DNA of 64,000 bases from positions 174,707 through 238,706 of the forward strand of contig NZ_AQXB01000005.1 of the NCBI RefSeq assembly GCF_000375365.1. Direction: 5' to 3'. The DNA is from Corynebacterium mastitidis DSM 44356. GTDB lineage: Bacteria > Actinomycetota > Actinomycetes > Mycobacteriales > Mycobacteriaceae. Shown here in pieces: positions 17,361 to 25,636 of this stretch; position 1 is the first letter of the stretch, and every line of letters begins with the position of its first letter. The translations under genes were made by a program, and so were the position numbers. Under the pieces are notes generated by a model. It saw only the letters and a list, made by a program, of their open reading frames with translations, did no database searches and was not told the origin of the DNA.

Positions 17361-17415
17361 AAGCCGGGCCCCTCCCGCCTCGCGGTTCCTCGCGGGGAGG
17401 AGGGGCCCGGCTTTT
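17361..17415 (+). terminator. Rho-independent terminator after dapD
   Basis: A long GC-rich inverted repeat (AAGCCGGGCCCCTCC ... GGAGGGGCCCGGCTT) is followed by CTTTTCG, so it has both the stem and a short T-tract. It starts 16 nt after the dapD stop and closes the permease-dapD operon. Confidence 0.9.
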
Positions 17416-17462
17416 CGTGCCTTCCTGCGCCTCCGCCACGGACGCCCCGGGAGGCAGCATCC

Positions 17463-17491
17463 TCGACAAAATGACAAGTTTCTTTTACACT
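17463..17491 (+). promoter_or_regulatory. Predicted sigma-A promoter of the XRE regulator gene
   Basis: A TCGACA -35-like hexamer and a TACACT -10 hexamer are separated by 17 bp. The predicted start of transcription is about 40 nt before the regulator ATG, which has a ribosome binding site (AGGAAAGG). This is a pattern match only. Confidence 0.55.
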
Positions 17492-17537
17492 ATGCCATGT
17501 AGCCGCGACACCGCCCGCCCGGCAGGAAAGGAACGCT

Positions 17538-17768
17538 ATGGAACAGCCGCCCCCCAACCTCGTGCGCAAGTACCGCCGCTGGCACGAGCTGTCCCAGGCG
17601 GAGCTGGCGCAGCGGGTGGGAGTCTCCCGGCAGACCATCGCCAACATCGAGCGCGGTAACTACTCCCCCTCCGTGCACCTGGCCCTGGCCCTCTGCCGCG
17701 AGCTGCACCACACCGTGGAACACATCTTTGGATCGGAAGAACCCACCGCAAAGGAGCCCCCGCAATGA
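17538..17768 (+). CDS. Small XRE-family helix-turn-helix regulator
   Basis: The 76-residue protein is almost entirely a Cro/CI-type HTH: LVRKYRRWHELSQAELAQRV, then GVSRQTIANIERGNYSPSVHLALALCREL and the EHIF motif common in single-domain YozG/Cdc-type regulators. Regulators of this size are usually encoded with a membrane protein and repress their own operon. That is the case here, as the stop overlaps the next start by ATGA. A good ribosome binding site (AGGAAAGG) lies before the ATG. The ligand or signal is unknown. Confidence 0.88.
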   Translation: MEQPPPNLVRKYRRWHELSQAELAQRVGVSRQTIANIERGNYSPSVHLALALCRELHHTVEHIFGSEEPTAKEPPQ

Positions 17769-18232
17769 GCTACGGAGACTATGTGATCCGCCGCCAGGAA
17801 CGCCTGGTGGACGACGAGTTCGAGCGCGCCATGCTGCACAAGTCCGCCACCGTGGCGCTGTCCTATAACGACTGGCTCATCCTGGCCGCCTGCGCCGCCC
17901 TCGTCTGGCTGCTGCCCGGAAACTACGCGCTCGCCGGGCTCATCGCCATCGTCCCCCTAAGCTTCTCCCGATTCTTGGGCATCCAGTGGATGCGCCGCAC
18001 CGTCCCGCTTCCCCGGTACGCGGTGCCCTCCAAGGGGGAGTTCCTGGGCATGGTGGCCGCCATGGCGATCATCGCCGTGGGGCTTTACCATAACCTCGGC
18101 TGGCCCAAGGATCCGTTCTCCTTCCTCCCCCTCCTGGGCGGATTAACCGGCAGCTACTACGCCTACCGGCGCTCCGGGGCGCGCCGCGAGGCCGACCGGC
18201 GGGCGCTCGACGCGGAGCAGGCGGAGGACTAG
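17765..18232 (+). CDS. Membrane protein paired with XRE regulator
   Basis: The 155-residue protein has a polar N-terminus of about 35 residues, two hydrophobic helices close together (DWLILAACAALVWLLPGNYALAGL), a basic loop (QWMRRTVPLPRY), two more helices (FLGMVAAMAIIAVGLYHNL and FLPLLGGLTGSYYAY) and a basic tail. This four-TM layout is like the DUF2178-type membrane proteins that often accompany small HTH regulators, but I cannot assign it to a family with confidence. It is translationally coupled to the regulator gene and ends convergently, overlapping the gtrA-family gene by 4 nt. Confidence 0.75.
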   Translation: MSYGDYVIRRQERLVDDEFERAMLHKSATVALSYNDWLILAACAALVWLLPGNYALAGLIAIVPLSFSRFLGIQWMRRTVPLPRYAVPSKGEFLGMVAAMAIIAVGLYHNLGWPKDPFSFLPLLGGLTGSYYAYRRSGARREADRRALDAEQAED

Positions 18233-18816
18233 GCGCGGCCCTCCCCCGGCGCCGCCGGGGCGACGTCGGCCACCACGGTCAGCGGGGCCTTGCGCCTGCG
18301 GAAGGTCCACAGCTTGTTGAGCACGAAGTTCACCGGCATGGCCACCACGATGGAGATGGCGGTGGCCCAGTAGAGCTTGGTGCGCAGCCCCGAGGAGTCG
18401 TCGAGGATGTCGGAGGGCAGCGCGATCACCGAGGTGGGGTTCATCAGGAAGGTGGCCGCGATGCTGCTGACCACCAGGGCTCCGAGCCCGGTGAAGAGGA
18501 AGGGGAAGAAGCCCCGCCACCAACTGCGTATGCTCATCCCCCTAAACGTCCACGCCCGGTTGAGCTGGTAGTTCCAGGTGTTGGCAAAGAGGAAGCCGAT
18601 CACCATGAACACGTGGTACCAGCGGATGTGAAACTGCGTGCCCAGGAGGTTGAGGAAGGCGTCGTGCTCCGAGATGCCCGCGGTCCATCCGGCGATCTTC
18701 TTGGACAGCGCCGTGACCAGCAGGTTCACCGCGGTTCCGGAGCCACCGATGATTCCAAAGGAGAGGAATTGCCGGAGGTTGCGCGAGAGTCGCGCGGAGG
18801 AACTACCAGGGTGCAC
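18229..18816 (-). CDS. GtrA-family membrane protein
   Basis: The 195-residue protein has four predicted transmembrane helices and the GtrA pattern: FLSFGIIGGSGTAVNLLV at the N-terminus, NTWNYQLNRAWTFR after TM2, and MPVNFVLNKLWTFRRRK after TM4. GtrA proteins flip or carry lipid-linked sugars (bactoprenol or decaprenyl phosphate glycosyl units) for wall or O-antigen glycosylation. In mycobacteria and corynebacteria Rv3789-type members act in arabinan synthesis. It is the last gene on the dapC strand, about 80 nt downstream, and probably read with it. Confidence 0.88.
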   Translation of the reverse strand: MHPGSSSARLSRNLRQFLSFGIIGGSGTAVNLLVTALSKKIAGWTAGISEHDAFLNLLGTQFHIRWYHVFMVIGFLFANTWNYQLNRAWTFRGMSIRSWWRGFFPFLFTGLGALVVSSIAATFLMNPTSVIALPSDILDDSSGLRTKLYWATAISIVVAMPVNFVLNKLWTFRRRKAPLTVVADVAPAAPGEGRA

Positions 18817-18895
18817 TGCGATCGGGCCTCGACTTCCAGGAGAGAACAGGGGGTGGCTCGGTGGGCTGACCGATCTATTTTAGCCGCACGGCCCC

Positions 18896-20005
18896 CTAGT
18901 CTCCTAGCCTGGTGGCTGCGGCGTCGATGCGCTCGTCCGTGGCGGTGAGCGAGACGCGCACGTGGCGCGCGCCCGCCGGGCCGTAGAACTCGCCCGGGGC
19001 CACGAGGATGCCGCGCTGGGCGAACCACTCCACGGTGTCCCAGCAGCCCTCCCCCCGGGTGGCCCAGAGGTACAGCCCGGCCTCGGAGTGCTCCACGGTG
19101 AACCCCGCCCCCGTCAGGGCGCGCAGCAGCGTGGCGCGGCGGGTGGCGTAGCGCAGCCTTTGCACCTGCTCCTGGGAGTCCTCCTCCAGGGCGGCGGTCA
19201 TGGCGGCCTGGATGGGATAGGGCACCATCAGCCCGGCGTGCTTGCGCACGAGGGTCAGCTCCGCGATCAGGGCGGGGTCGCCCGCGAGGAAGCCCGCCCG
19301 GTACCCGGCGAGGTTGGAGGTCTTGGACAGCGAGTGGATGACCAGGAGGTTGCGGTGGTCCCCGCCGCAGACCTTGGGGTGGAGCAGGGAGAGGGGGCGG
19401 CGGGCGTCGTCCCAGCCCAGGCCGAGGTAGCACTCGTCGGAGGCGACGATGACGTCGCGCTCGCGGGCCCACTCCACCACCTTGCGCAGGTGCTCCACCC
19501 CGAGCACCCGGCCCGTGGGGTTAGACGGGGAGTTCAGGAAGAACAGTGCGGGGCGGCGCGGTCCGAGTGCCACGGTGGAATCCGTGCGCACGGTCTGACA
19601 GCCCGCGAGGCGGGCGCCCACCTCGTAGGTGGGGTAGGCCAGCTCGGGGATGACCACCGCGTCTCCCCCGCCCAGGCCCAGCGCGGTGGGCAGCCACGCG
19701 ATGGCCTCCTTGGTGCCCACCACCGGCAGCACGGCGGACTCGTCCAGGCCGGCGATGCCGAAGCGGCGCTGCGCCGCGTCCACGATGGCGCGCCTCAACT
19801 GCGGCGTGCCGATGGTCTGCGGGTATCCGGGGTGCGCCGCCGCCTCCGCCAGGGCGAGCTGAATACCGGGGGCCACCTCGTCCACGGGGGACCCCACGGA
19901 GAGGTTGACGATCCCCTCCGGGTGCTCGGCGGCCCGCCGCTTGGCGGGTGCGAGGGAGTCCCAGGGGAAGTCGGGCAGGCTGCGTCCCAGCGGAGTGCGA
20001 GTCAT
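18896..20005 (-). CDS. dapC: Succinyldiaminopimelate transaminase
   Basis: The 369-residue protein is a class I/II PLP aminotransferase of the actinobacterial DapC type: LPDFPWDSLAPAKRRA, VNLSVGSPVDEVAP, VVGTKEAIAWLP, FFLNSPSNPTGRVL, the Asp of VASDECYLGL, and the PLP lysine in HSLSKTSNLAGYRAGF. It transfers an amino group from glutamate to N-succinyl-2-amino-6-ketopimelate, between DapD and DapE. It begins 21 nt after the ferredoxin gene, an order (fdxC-dapC) conserved with mycobacteria. Confidence 0.94.
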   Translation of the reverse strand: MTRTPLGRSLPDFPWDSLAPAKRRAAEHPEGIVNLSVGSPVDEVAPGIQLALAEAAAHPGYPQTIGTPQLRRAIVDAAQRRFGIAGLDESAVLPVVGTKEAIAWLPTALGLGGGDAVVIPELAYPTYEVGARLAGCQTVRTDSTVALGPRRPALFFLNSPSNPTGRVLGVEHLRKVVEWARERDVIVASDECYLGLGWDDARRPLSLLHPKVCGGDHRNLLVIHSLSKTSNLAGYRAGFLAGDPALIAELTLVRKHAGLMVPYPIQAAMTAALEEDSQEQVQRLRYATRRATLLRALTGAGFTVEHSEAGLYLWATRGEGCWDTVEWFAQRGILVAPGEFYGPAGARHVRVSLTATDERIDAAATRLGD

Positions 20006-20026
20006 GAGGTTGGCCCCTCTCGGGCG

Positions 20027-20350
20027 TTAGTCGGTGTTTTGCGGCGGGAGGTTGGCGATCATCGGCGGGTCGAAGTCCTGCGGGCCCAGCTTCTGCGCCC
20101 CGCCCGGGGAGCCGAGGTCGTCAAAGAAGGCCGCGTTGGCGTCGTTGTACTCCAGCCACTCGTCGGGGACGTCGTCCTCGTAGAAGATCGCCTCCACCGG
20201 GCAGGCAGGCTCGCAGGCACCGCAATCGACGCATTCGTCGGGGTGAATGTACAGGGAGCGCTTGCCCTCGTAGATGCAATCCACGGGGCATTCCTCCACG
20301 CAGGCGCGGTCCATAACATCCACACAGGGCTGTGCGATTGTATAAGTCAT
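20027..20350 (-). CDS. fdxC: Seven-iron ferredoxin
   Basis: The 107-residue protein has the bacterial 7Fe (3Fe-4S plus 4Fe-4S) ferredoxin layout. An incomplete first cluster motif reads [18 protein letters not shown], and a complete motif reads [18 protein letters not shown]-terminal extension of about 45 residues is typical of actinobacterial FdxA/FdxC. It carries electrons to cytosolic acceptors such as cytochrome P450s or oxidoreductases. The 5-prime leader is long and contains a GC-rich stem-loop, and TACTAT about 110 nt upstream could be the -10 box. It is encoded directly before dapC. Confidence 0.93.
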   Translation of the reverse strand: MTYTIAQPCVDVMDRACVEECPVDCIYEGKRSLYIHPDECVDCGACEPACPVEAIFYEDDVPDEWLEYNDANAAFFDDLGSPGGAQKLGPQDFDPPMIANLPPQNTD

Positions 20351-20404
20351 CGTGTATCGGGTACTCCAATTACGGGAAACTCATGCGCGGTCTGCGCGGT
20401 CACA

Positions 20405-20429
20405 GTGCGTGGCTGCGGCGCAGCCGCAC
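20405..20429 (-). promoter_or_regulatory. Stem-loop in the ferredoxin leader
   Basis: An inverted repeat GTGCG-T-GGCTGC / GCAGCC-GCAC lies between the presumed promoter and the ferredoxin start. It may be a structured 5-prime leader or only the terminator remnant of an older gene order. There is no T-tract. Low confidence. Confidence 0.3.
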
Positions 20430-20466
20430 GGTGGCGCGCACTGGCGCAGTGACACCGGATAGTATG

Positions 20467-20874
20467 TCACCTTCTTATCACCAGCGGCCAACCGCCTCCG
20501 ATCATGCCCGCGATGAGCAGCGCTACGCTGCGAATATTATTGCCCACCAACTGGTCCCCGCTGATGGCGACCCCCACGGTCAGGGCCACGTAGCCCGCCA
20601 GCCAGGTCCACAGCGGTATCCCCGCCACGCCCGCGTGGCGGGTCCACAGCAGGGCCGTGCGGCTGAGCACCCGGTTGAAGGCGAAGGCCACGGCGATCAT
20701 GTACGGGAAGGGGATCTTGGCCCCGCCGGGCAGCGTGATCCAGGTTCCCACGTACACCACCTCCAGCAGCACGGAGACCAGGGCCGCGATGGCCAGCCAC
20801 AGCAGGCCCAGCGCGGCCTCGCCCCGGGAGAAGTCCGTGCGCACGATGGGGGCGTCCTCCTGCCGCTCAGCCAC
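20467..20874 (-). CDS. Four-TM membrane protein, Rv1171-like
   Basis: The 135-residue protein has four hydrophobic helices (ALGLLWLAIAALVSVLLEVV, MIAVAFAFNRVLSRTALLW, LWTWLAGYVALTVGVAI and SVALLIAGMIGGGWPLV) and short loops. It overlaps the mshB end by 8 nt, so it belongs to the lpqW-mshB operon. Position after mshB matches Rv1171 of M. tuberculosis. No functional motif is seen. It could be a helper in mycothiol or lipoglycan metabolism by context only. Confidence 0.8.
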   Translation of the reverse strand: MAERQEDAPIVRTDFSRGEAALGLLWLAIAALVSVLLEVVYVGTWITLPGGAKIPFPYMIAVAFAFNRVLSRTALLWTRHAGVAGIPLWTWLAGYVALTVGVAISGDQLVGNNIRSVALLIAGMIGGGWPLVIRR

Positions 20875-21754
20875 GGGGCCGCTCCTCCCACCACCGCACG
20901 CCCCGGATCAGGGGCGTGCCCGCGCCCACCGCGTAGTGCTCCCGCCACGTCAGCGGCTGGGCGATGAGGTTGGACAGGGCAAAGGCGTGCGCGGCGGGGC
21001 CCGGGTGGCGCAGCGCGGCATACGCCGCGCGCGGGTTGGTGGCGCTGACCGAGCCGTCCGCGATCCACAACTGGGTGGCGTGCGCGCGCATGGCGGCCGT
21101 CTTGGCCGCCATCTCGGCCTGCGTCATCTCCACGGCGAGGTCCGCCTCCGGCACGCAGGCTATCTCCCCCGGCTCCGGGCGCCGCCAGCCCTCCGGCACG
21201 GACTCGATGGCCGCCAGGCCCGCGTCCAGCTCCGATTCGAGGGTGACCGCCCAGAGGATGCCGGGCACGGCCACGCGCCGCGCCGCCGCGTGGGCGATCT
21301 CGTGGGCCCGCACGTGGTCCGGGTGCCCGTAGCCGCCGTCCGGCCCGTAGGTGATGAGCAGGTCCGGTCCGATCTCCCCCAGGATCTCCGCGAGGTCCGC
21401 CACGGCACCCTCCCCGGAGGCGGCAAACGCCCGGGGGTGGCTCGCGGACGGGCTGCCCGCCATGCCGGAGTCCCGGTAGCGCCCGGCCCCGCCCAGGAAC
21501 CTCCCGCGTGCGCCCAGGTGGGCCAGGGAGGAGCGCAGCTCCCCCACCCGGAACCCGCCGAGCTGGTCGGCCTCCTCGGCCACCAGGTGCGCGTAGGTGC
21601 CGCCGATGACCTCGCCCTGCTCGCCCAGGGTGCAGGTGACCACCGTGACCTGGGCGCCCAGCGCGCTCAGCCGGGCCAGCGCGCCGCCCGTCCAGATGGC
21701 CTCGTCGTCCGGGTGGGCGTGCACGGCCACCACGCGGGCTCCCGCTAGATTCAT
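20867..21754 (-). CDS. mshB: GlcNAc-Ins deacetylase of mycothiol synthesis
   Basis: The 295-residue protein has the LmbE/PIG-L fold: VVAVHAHPDDEAIWTGGALA with the zinc-binding HPDDE, GYGHPDHVRAHEIA with the second zinc histidine, and the MshB-type TCTLGEQGEVIG. MshB deacetylates N-acetylglucosaminyl-inositol, the second committed step to mycothiol, the main low-molecular thiol of Actinobacteria. The ATG overlaps the lpqW stop by ATGA, so the two are translationally coupled. Confidence 0.93.
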   Translation of the reverse strand: MNLAGARVVAVHAHPDDEAIWTGGALARLSALGAQVTVVTCTLGEQGEVIGGTYAHLVAEEADQLGGFRVGELRSSLAHLGARGRFLGGAGRYRDSGMAGSPSASHPRAFAASGEGAVADLAEILGEIGPDLLITYGPDGGYGHPDHVRAHEIAHAAARRVAVPGILWAVTLESELDAGLAAIESVPEGWRRPEPGEIACVPEADLAVEMTQAEMAAKTAAMRAHATQLWIADGSVSATNPRAAYAALRHPGPAAHAFALSNLIAQPLTWREHYAVGAGTPLIRGVRWWEERPRG

Positions 21755-23352
21755 CGTTGCTCTTCTCCTCGCTTCTCCCACTGGGCCACGCTGGAAAGCC
21801 CCTGCCACTGCTCCGGGTCCTCGGGCAGGCCGACCACCTCCGGGCCCGCCACCATCAGGCGCGTCTCCCGCAGCAGCGGCACGCTCAGGTGCTCGCGCGA
21901 TTCCACCTCGTGCAGCGCCTCCGGGGGCGTGGCACCGGCCAGGACCTCCCCGGCCACGGCGTCCGTCTCCGGGGCGCAATACCCCGAGAGGTTACTCCCC
22001 CGCGTCGGCCCCTGCGGGCAGAGGTAGCGCCCGGCGGCCTGCGCGGCGGAAGGCTCCCCCTCGCGCCAGGCCACCACGGCGTCCGCCTCCCCCTCCGCGA
22101 GCCCGCGCGCGGTGAGGTCCCCGAGGTCCGTGGGCACCACCTGGGCGGGAACGCCCGCGCGCGTGAGGCTGTCCACCGCGCCCCGCACCGCCGCCGAGGC
22201 CGCGGCGTCGGCGGGGTCGGCGGCGATGCGCAGCGGCTGGGCGGCGGCCCGCTCGCGCAGCGCCGCCAGCGCCCCCTCGTCCGGTTCCGCCGCCGCACGC
22301 TCCGGCACCGTCACGTCCGCGCTACGCCCGGCCGCCAGGCGGGCCAGGGCGGGGGCGTCGATCAGCCCGGCCAGGGCCTCCCGCAGCGCGGCGTCGGAGA
22401 GCACGGGCGAGGTCACCGAAAGGGTCAGCGCCAGCTCCCGCCCGGTGGTGACCTGGCGCAGGCGGCTCTCCGGCACCAGGGAGAACGCCTGCTCGGAGGT
22501 CTCGGCGGGCGTGATGTCCAGGTAGCTGAGCTGGTGGCTGCGTAGCTGATCGGTGCCCTCCGTGGTGCCGCGCACCGGGCGGAACACCAGCAGCTCGGTG
22601 ACCGCCGGGTTCTGCCCCCAGAAGCGGTCGTTGCGGCTGAGCTCCACCGTGCCGCGCGCGCGATCCACCGAGCGCACCATGTACCGCCCCGCCGAGGCCG
22701 GGATCGTCTCCCGCAGCCCCTCGGCAAAGCCCGTCCCCTGCATCACGTGGGCGGGCAGGAGATGGGAAAACAGCTCGTGCCACTGCGCCACCGGCTGGTG
22801 GAAGTCCACCTCCACGGTCTTGCCCCCGCCCGTGGTGCGCACGTCCGCGATGGCGCGGTAGGCCGCCTCCCCGCGCACCCCCGGGGTATCGCGCATGGAC
22901 TGCCACAGGTACACGAAGTCGTTGCCGCTGACCGGCGTGCCGTCGGACCACTGGGCCTCGGGGTTGAGGACGTAGCGCACCGTCTGGGCCACCTGCGGCC
23001 CCGGGGTCTCGATGGGCTCCGCGGAGACCAGCAGGTCCGCGTTCATCTCCCCGGCCACGAAGGCCGAGGGCAGGACGAGGTCCGCCAGGGAGTCCACAAA
23101 GGCAGTGGAGTCCCGCGCCAGGTGCGGGTTGAAGCCGTTGCGCAGCGGGTCGATCCCGATGCTGAGCGACGTGCGCACGGGTTCCTCCCGCGCGGAGCGC
23201 GGGGGCGCCGTGGTGGTCTCCGCGCTGGTGTGCGGCGGGTTCTCCTCCACCGGCGGCGGGCTGGGGTTGGCGGAGCAACCCGCCACGACCACCGCCGAGG
23301 CCGCCAGCAGCCTCAGCGCTACGGCGCGCGCTGTGTTGGTTACGGGGTACAC
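21751..23352 (-). CDS. lpqW: LpqW-like lipoprotein, ABC substrate-binding family 5 fold
   Basis: The 533-residue protein has a lipoprotein signal (RLLAASAVVVAGC, Cys at about residue 26), a Pro/Thr-rich linker and an SBP family 5 fold (RNGFNPHLARDST, VRYVLNPEAQWSDGTPVS, SAGRYMVRSVDRARGTVELS). No transporter genes accompany it. In M. tuberculosis the same position (Rv1166, lpqW) encodes a protein that steers polyprenyl-phosphate mannose use between PIM and lipomannan/LAM. The same role here is inferred from synteny. The coupling to mshB is conserved. It is anchored to the outer face of the cytoplasmic membrane. Confidence 0.85.
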   Translation of the reverse strand: MYPVTNTARAVALRLLAASAVVVAGCSANPSPPPVEENPPHTSAETTTAPPRSAREEPVRTSLSIGIDPLRNGFNPHLARDSTAFVDSLADLVLPSAFVAGEMNADLLVSAEPIETPGPQVAQTVRYVLNPEAQWSDGTPVSGNDFVYLWQSMRDTPGVRGEAAYRAIADVRTTGGGKTVEVDFHQPVAQWHELFSHLLPAHVMQGTGFAEGLRETIPASAGRYMVRSVDRARGTVELSRNDRFWGQNPAVTELLVFRPVRGTTEGTDQLRSHQLSYLDITPAETSEQAFSLVPESRLRQVTTGRELALTLSVTSPVLSDAALREALAGLIDAPALARLAAGRSADVTVPERAAAEPDEGALAALRERAAAQPLRIAADPADAAASAAVRGAVDSLTRAGVPAQVVPTDLGDLTARGLAEGEADAVVAWREGEPSAAQAAGRYLCPQGPTRGSNLSGYCAPETDAVAGEVLAGATPPEALHEVESREHLSVPLLRETRLMVAGPEVVGLPEDPEQWQGLSSVAQWEKRGEEQR

Positions 23353-23418
23353 GCTAGAAAAGGCTAGCGCACGGCGGGCCCACCCCGCCGAGGCGCGCTC
23401 GGGCCTTACCGCTGGGGC

Positions 23419-25332
23419 CTACTTGTTGCGGGCCTTCTCGCGGGCGCGCGCCCGGCCGCGCTCGGTCGCCCCCAGCACCACCTTGCGCACGCGCAGCACG
23501 TCGGGGGTGACCTCCACGCACTCGTCGTTCCCGCAGAACTCCATCGCCTCGTCCAGGGAGAGGGTGCGGGCCTTGGCCAGCGTGACGGTGGCGTCGGCGG
23601 TGGCCGAGCGCATGTTCGTCAGCTTCTTCTCCTTGGTGATGTTGATGTCCATGTCCTCGTCGCGGTTGTTGGCGCCCACGACCATGCCCTCGTAGGTCTC
23701 CGCGCCGGGCTCCACGAAAAAGTCGCCGCGATCCGCGAGCTGCGTGAGCGCGTAGGCGGTGACCTGGCCGGAGCGATCCGCCACGAGCGAGCCGTTGGGG
23801 CGATCCTTGATCTCCCCGGCCCACACGTCCATGCCGTCGGAGTAGGAGTTGGCGATGCCGGTGCCACGCGTCTCCGTCATGAAGGTGGTGCGGAAGCCGA
23901 TGAGGCCGCGCGCGGGCACGCGGTACTCCATGCGGATCCAGTCGGAGCCCGGGGTGGTGTCCATCGCCTGCATCTGCCCCTTGCGGGCGGCCATGAGCTG
24001 CGTGACCGCGCCCTGGTGCTCGGCGGGGATGTCGATCACCATGATCTCGTAGGGCTCGTGCAGCTTGCCGTCGATGGTCTGCGTGACCACCTGGGGCTTG
24101 CCCACGGTCAGCTCGAAGCCCTCGCGGCGCATGGTCTCCACCAGCACGGAGAGCGCCATCTCGCCGCGCCCCTGCACCTCCCAGGCGTCGGGGCGCTCGG
24201 TGGGCAGCACGCGGATGGACACGTTACCGATCAGCTCCTGATCCAGGCGCGCCTTGACCAGGCGGGCGGTGAGCTTATCGCCGCCGCCCCGGCCCGCCAT
24301 GGGCGAGGTGTTCACGCCGATGGTCATGGAGATGGCCGGCTCGTCCACGGTGATGCGCGGCAGCGCCACCGGGTTCTCCAGGTCCGCCAGGGTGTCACCG
24401 ATCATGATCTCGTCGATGCCGGACACCGCGGCGATGTCGCCCGCGATCACCTGGTCGGTGGGCACGCGGTTCACGCCCTCGGTGCGCAGCAGCTCCGCGA
24501 TCTTGACGTCCTTGACGTGCTGGTTGCCCTCCTCGTCGTAGTGAATCCAGGCCACGTGCTGGCCCTTCTTCAGGGCGCCGGAGTGGATGCGCACCAGGCC
24601 GATGCGACCCAGGAAGGAGGAGGAGTCCAGGTTGGTCACGTGCGCCTGCAGCGGGCCGTCCAGGGTGGCGGTGGGCTCGGGGAGCACGTCGTAGATCACG
24701 TCGAACAGCGCCTGGAGGTCCTCGGCCTCCGGCACGTTGCCGTCGCCGGGGTTCTCGGTGGAGGCCTTGCCCTCGCGCCCGGAGGCGTAGAGCACGGGCA
24801 GGTCGAGGAGCTGCTCGGCGGCCTCGGAGGCCTCCGGGTCGTCCAGGCCGGAGGCCAGCTCCAGCAGGAGGTCCTGGGACTCCTCCACCACGGCGTCGAT
24901 GCGCGCATCCGGGCGGTCGGTCTTGTTGACCAGGATGATGACCGGCATCTTGGCGGCCAGGGCCTTGCCCAGCACGAAGCGCGTCTGCGGCAGCGGCCCC
25001 TCGGAGGCGTCCACCAGCAGCACCACGCCGTCCACCATGGACAGCGCGCGCTCCACCTCGCCGCCGAAGTCCGCGTGGCCGGGGGTGTCGATGACGTTAA
25101 TGATGAGGTCGTTGCCGTCCTTGCCCAGGCCCTTGCGGCGGATCGCCGTGTTCTTGGCCAGGATGGTGATGCCCTTTTCCTTTTCCAGGTCGCCGGAGTC
25201 CATCACGCGATCGGCCACCTCCTCGTGGTCGCCAAAGACGCCGGACTGCTCCAGCATGGCGTTAACAAGGGTGGTCTTGCCGTGGTCAACGTGCGCGACG
25301 ATGGCGACGTTACGGAACTCTGGGTGGCTCAC
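23419..25332 (-). CDS. typA: Ribosome-associated GTPase TypA/BipA
   Basis: The 637-residue translation-factor GTPase has G1 AHVDHGKTT, switch region EKEKGITILAKNTA, G3 DTPGHADF and G4 NKTDRPDA. EF-G-like domains II, III and V follow, plus the TypA-specific C-terminal domain (GRGEMALSVLVETMRREGFE, then RSGQVTAYALTQLADRG). BipA assists 50S subunit assembly and adaptation to stress and low temperature. The start is GTG (MSHPEFRN) with AGGAG 10 nt upstream. It is divergent from the Rv1157c-like gene across a roughly 300 bp GC-rich spacer. Confidence 0.95.
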   Translation of the reverse strand: MSHPEFRNVAIVAHVDHGKTTLVNAMLEQSGVFGDHEEVADRVMDSGDLEKEKGITILAKNTAIRRKGLGKDGNDLIINVIDTPGHADFGGEVERALSMVDGVVLLVDASEGPLPQTRFVLGKALAAKMPVIILVNKTDRPDARIDAVVEESQDLLLELASGLDDPEASEAAEQLLDLPVLYASGREGKASTENPGDGNVPEAEDLQALFDVIYDVLPEPTATLDGPLQAHVTNLDSSSFLGRIGLVRIHSGALKKGQHVAWIHYDEEGNQHVKDVKIAELLRTEGVNRVPTDQVIAGDIAAVSGIDEIMIGDTLADLENPVALPRITVDEPAISMTIGVNTSPMAGRGGGDKLTARLVKARLDQELIGNVSIRVLPTERPDAWEVQGRGEMALSVLVETMRREGFELTVGKPQVVTQTIDGKLHEPYEIMVIDIPAEHQGAVTQLMAARKGQMQAMDTTPGSDWIRMEYRVPARGLIGFRTTFMTETRGTGIANSYSDGMDVWAGEIKDRPNGSLVADRSGQVTAYALTQLADRGDFFVEPGAETYEGMVVGANNRDEDMDINITKEKKLTNMRSATADATVTLAKARTLSLDEAMEFCGNDECVEVTPDVLRVRKVVLGATERGRARAREKARNK

Positions 25333-25636
25333 TACGGGGGTACTCCTAGCACAACGGGGATATGCGAACTGAAAAAAGGTTACTCCGCGAGCGGCACCGG
25401 CGCACGTTGAGGAGGCGCCTTGCGTGCCTCATTTCTCCCCCGCGCCCTCGCCCCTGCCCCGCCGCCTATCGCCCGCCGCGGCGGGCGGGGCGTCCGGCGC
25501 CCCGGGGAGCGCGCGAGGGCCGCGAGAACGCAGCGAGGCCCCCATGAGGGCGCGGGGGCGACAAATCGCGGCCGCGGTACTAGAGTGGCACCTGATATTT
25601 TCCCGAATGCTTTTCCCAACGGAAGGTTGACGCCTC
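25333..25636. promoter_or_regulatory. Divergent spacer between typA and the Rv1157c-like gene
   Basis: No gene was recognised here. The typA side holds the AGGAG site. The right end holds a 22 bp AT-richer element (25601-25622, TCCCGAATGCTTTTCCCAACGG) that recurs with two differences in the aceA-aceB spacer. It is followed by a GGAAGG ribosome binding site and the GTG start of the secreted protein gene. The centre is very GC-rich without clear structure. Confidence 0.5.

Noticed and set aside
20400..20466. tRNA-like or riboswitch-like folding in the ferredoxin leader
   Set aside because: Only one GC-rich stem-loop is visible; no conserved aptamer or tRNA sequence elements were found.
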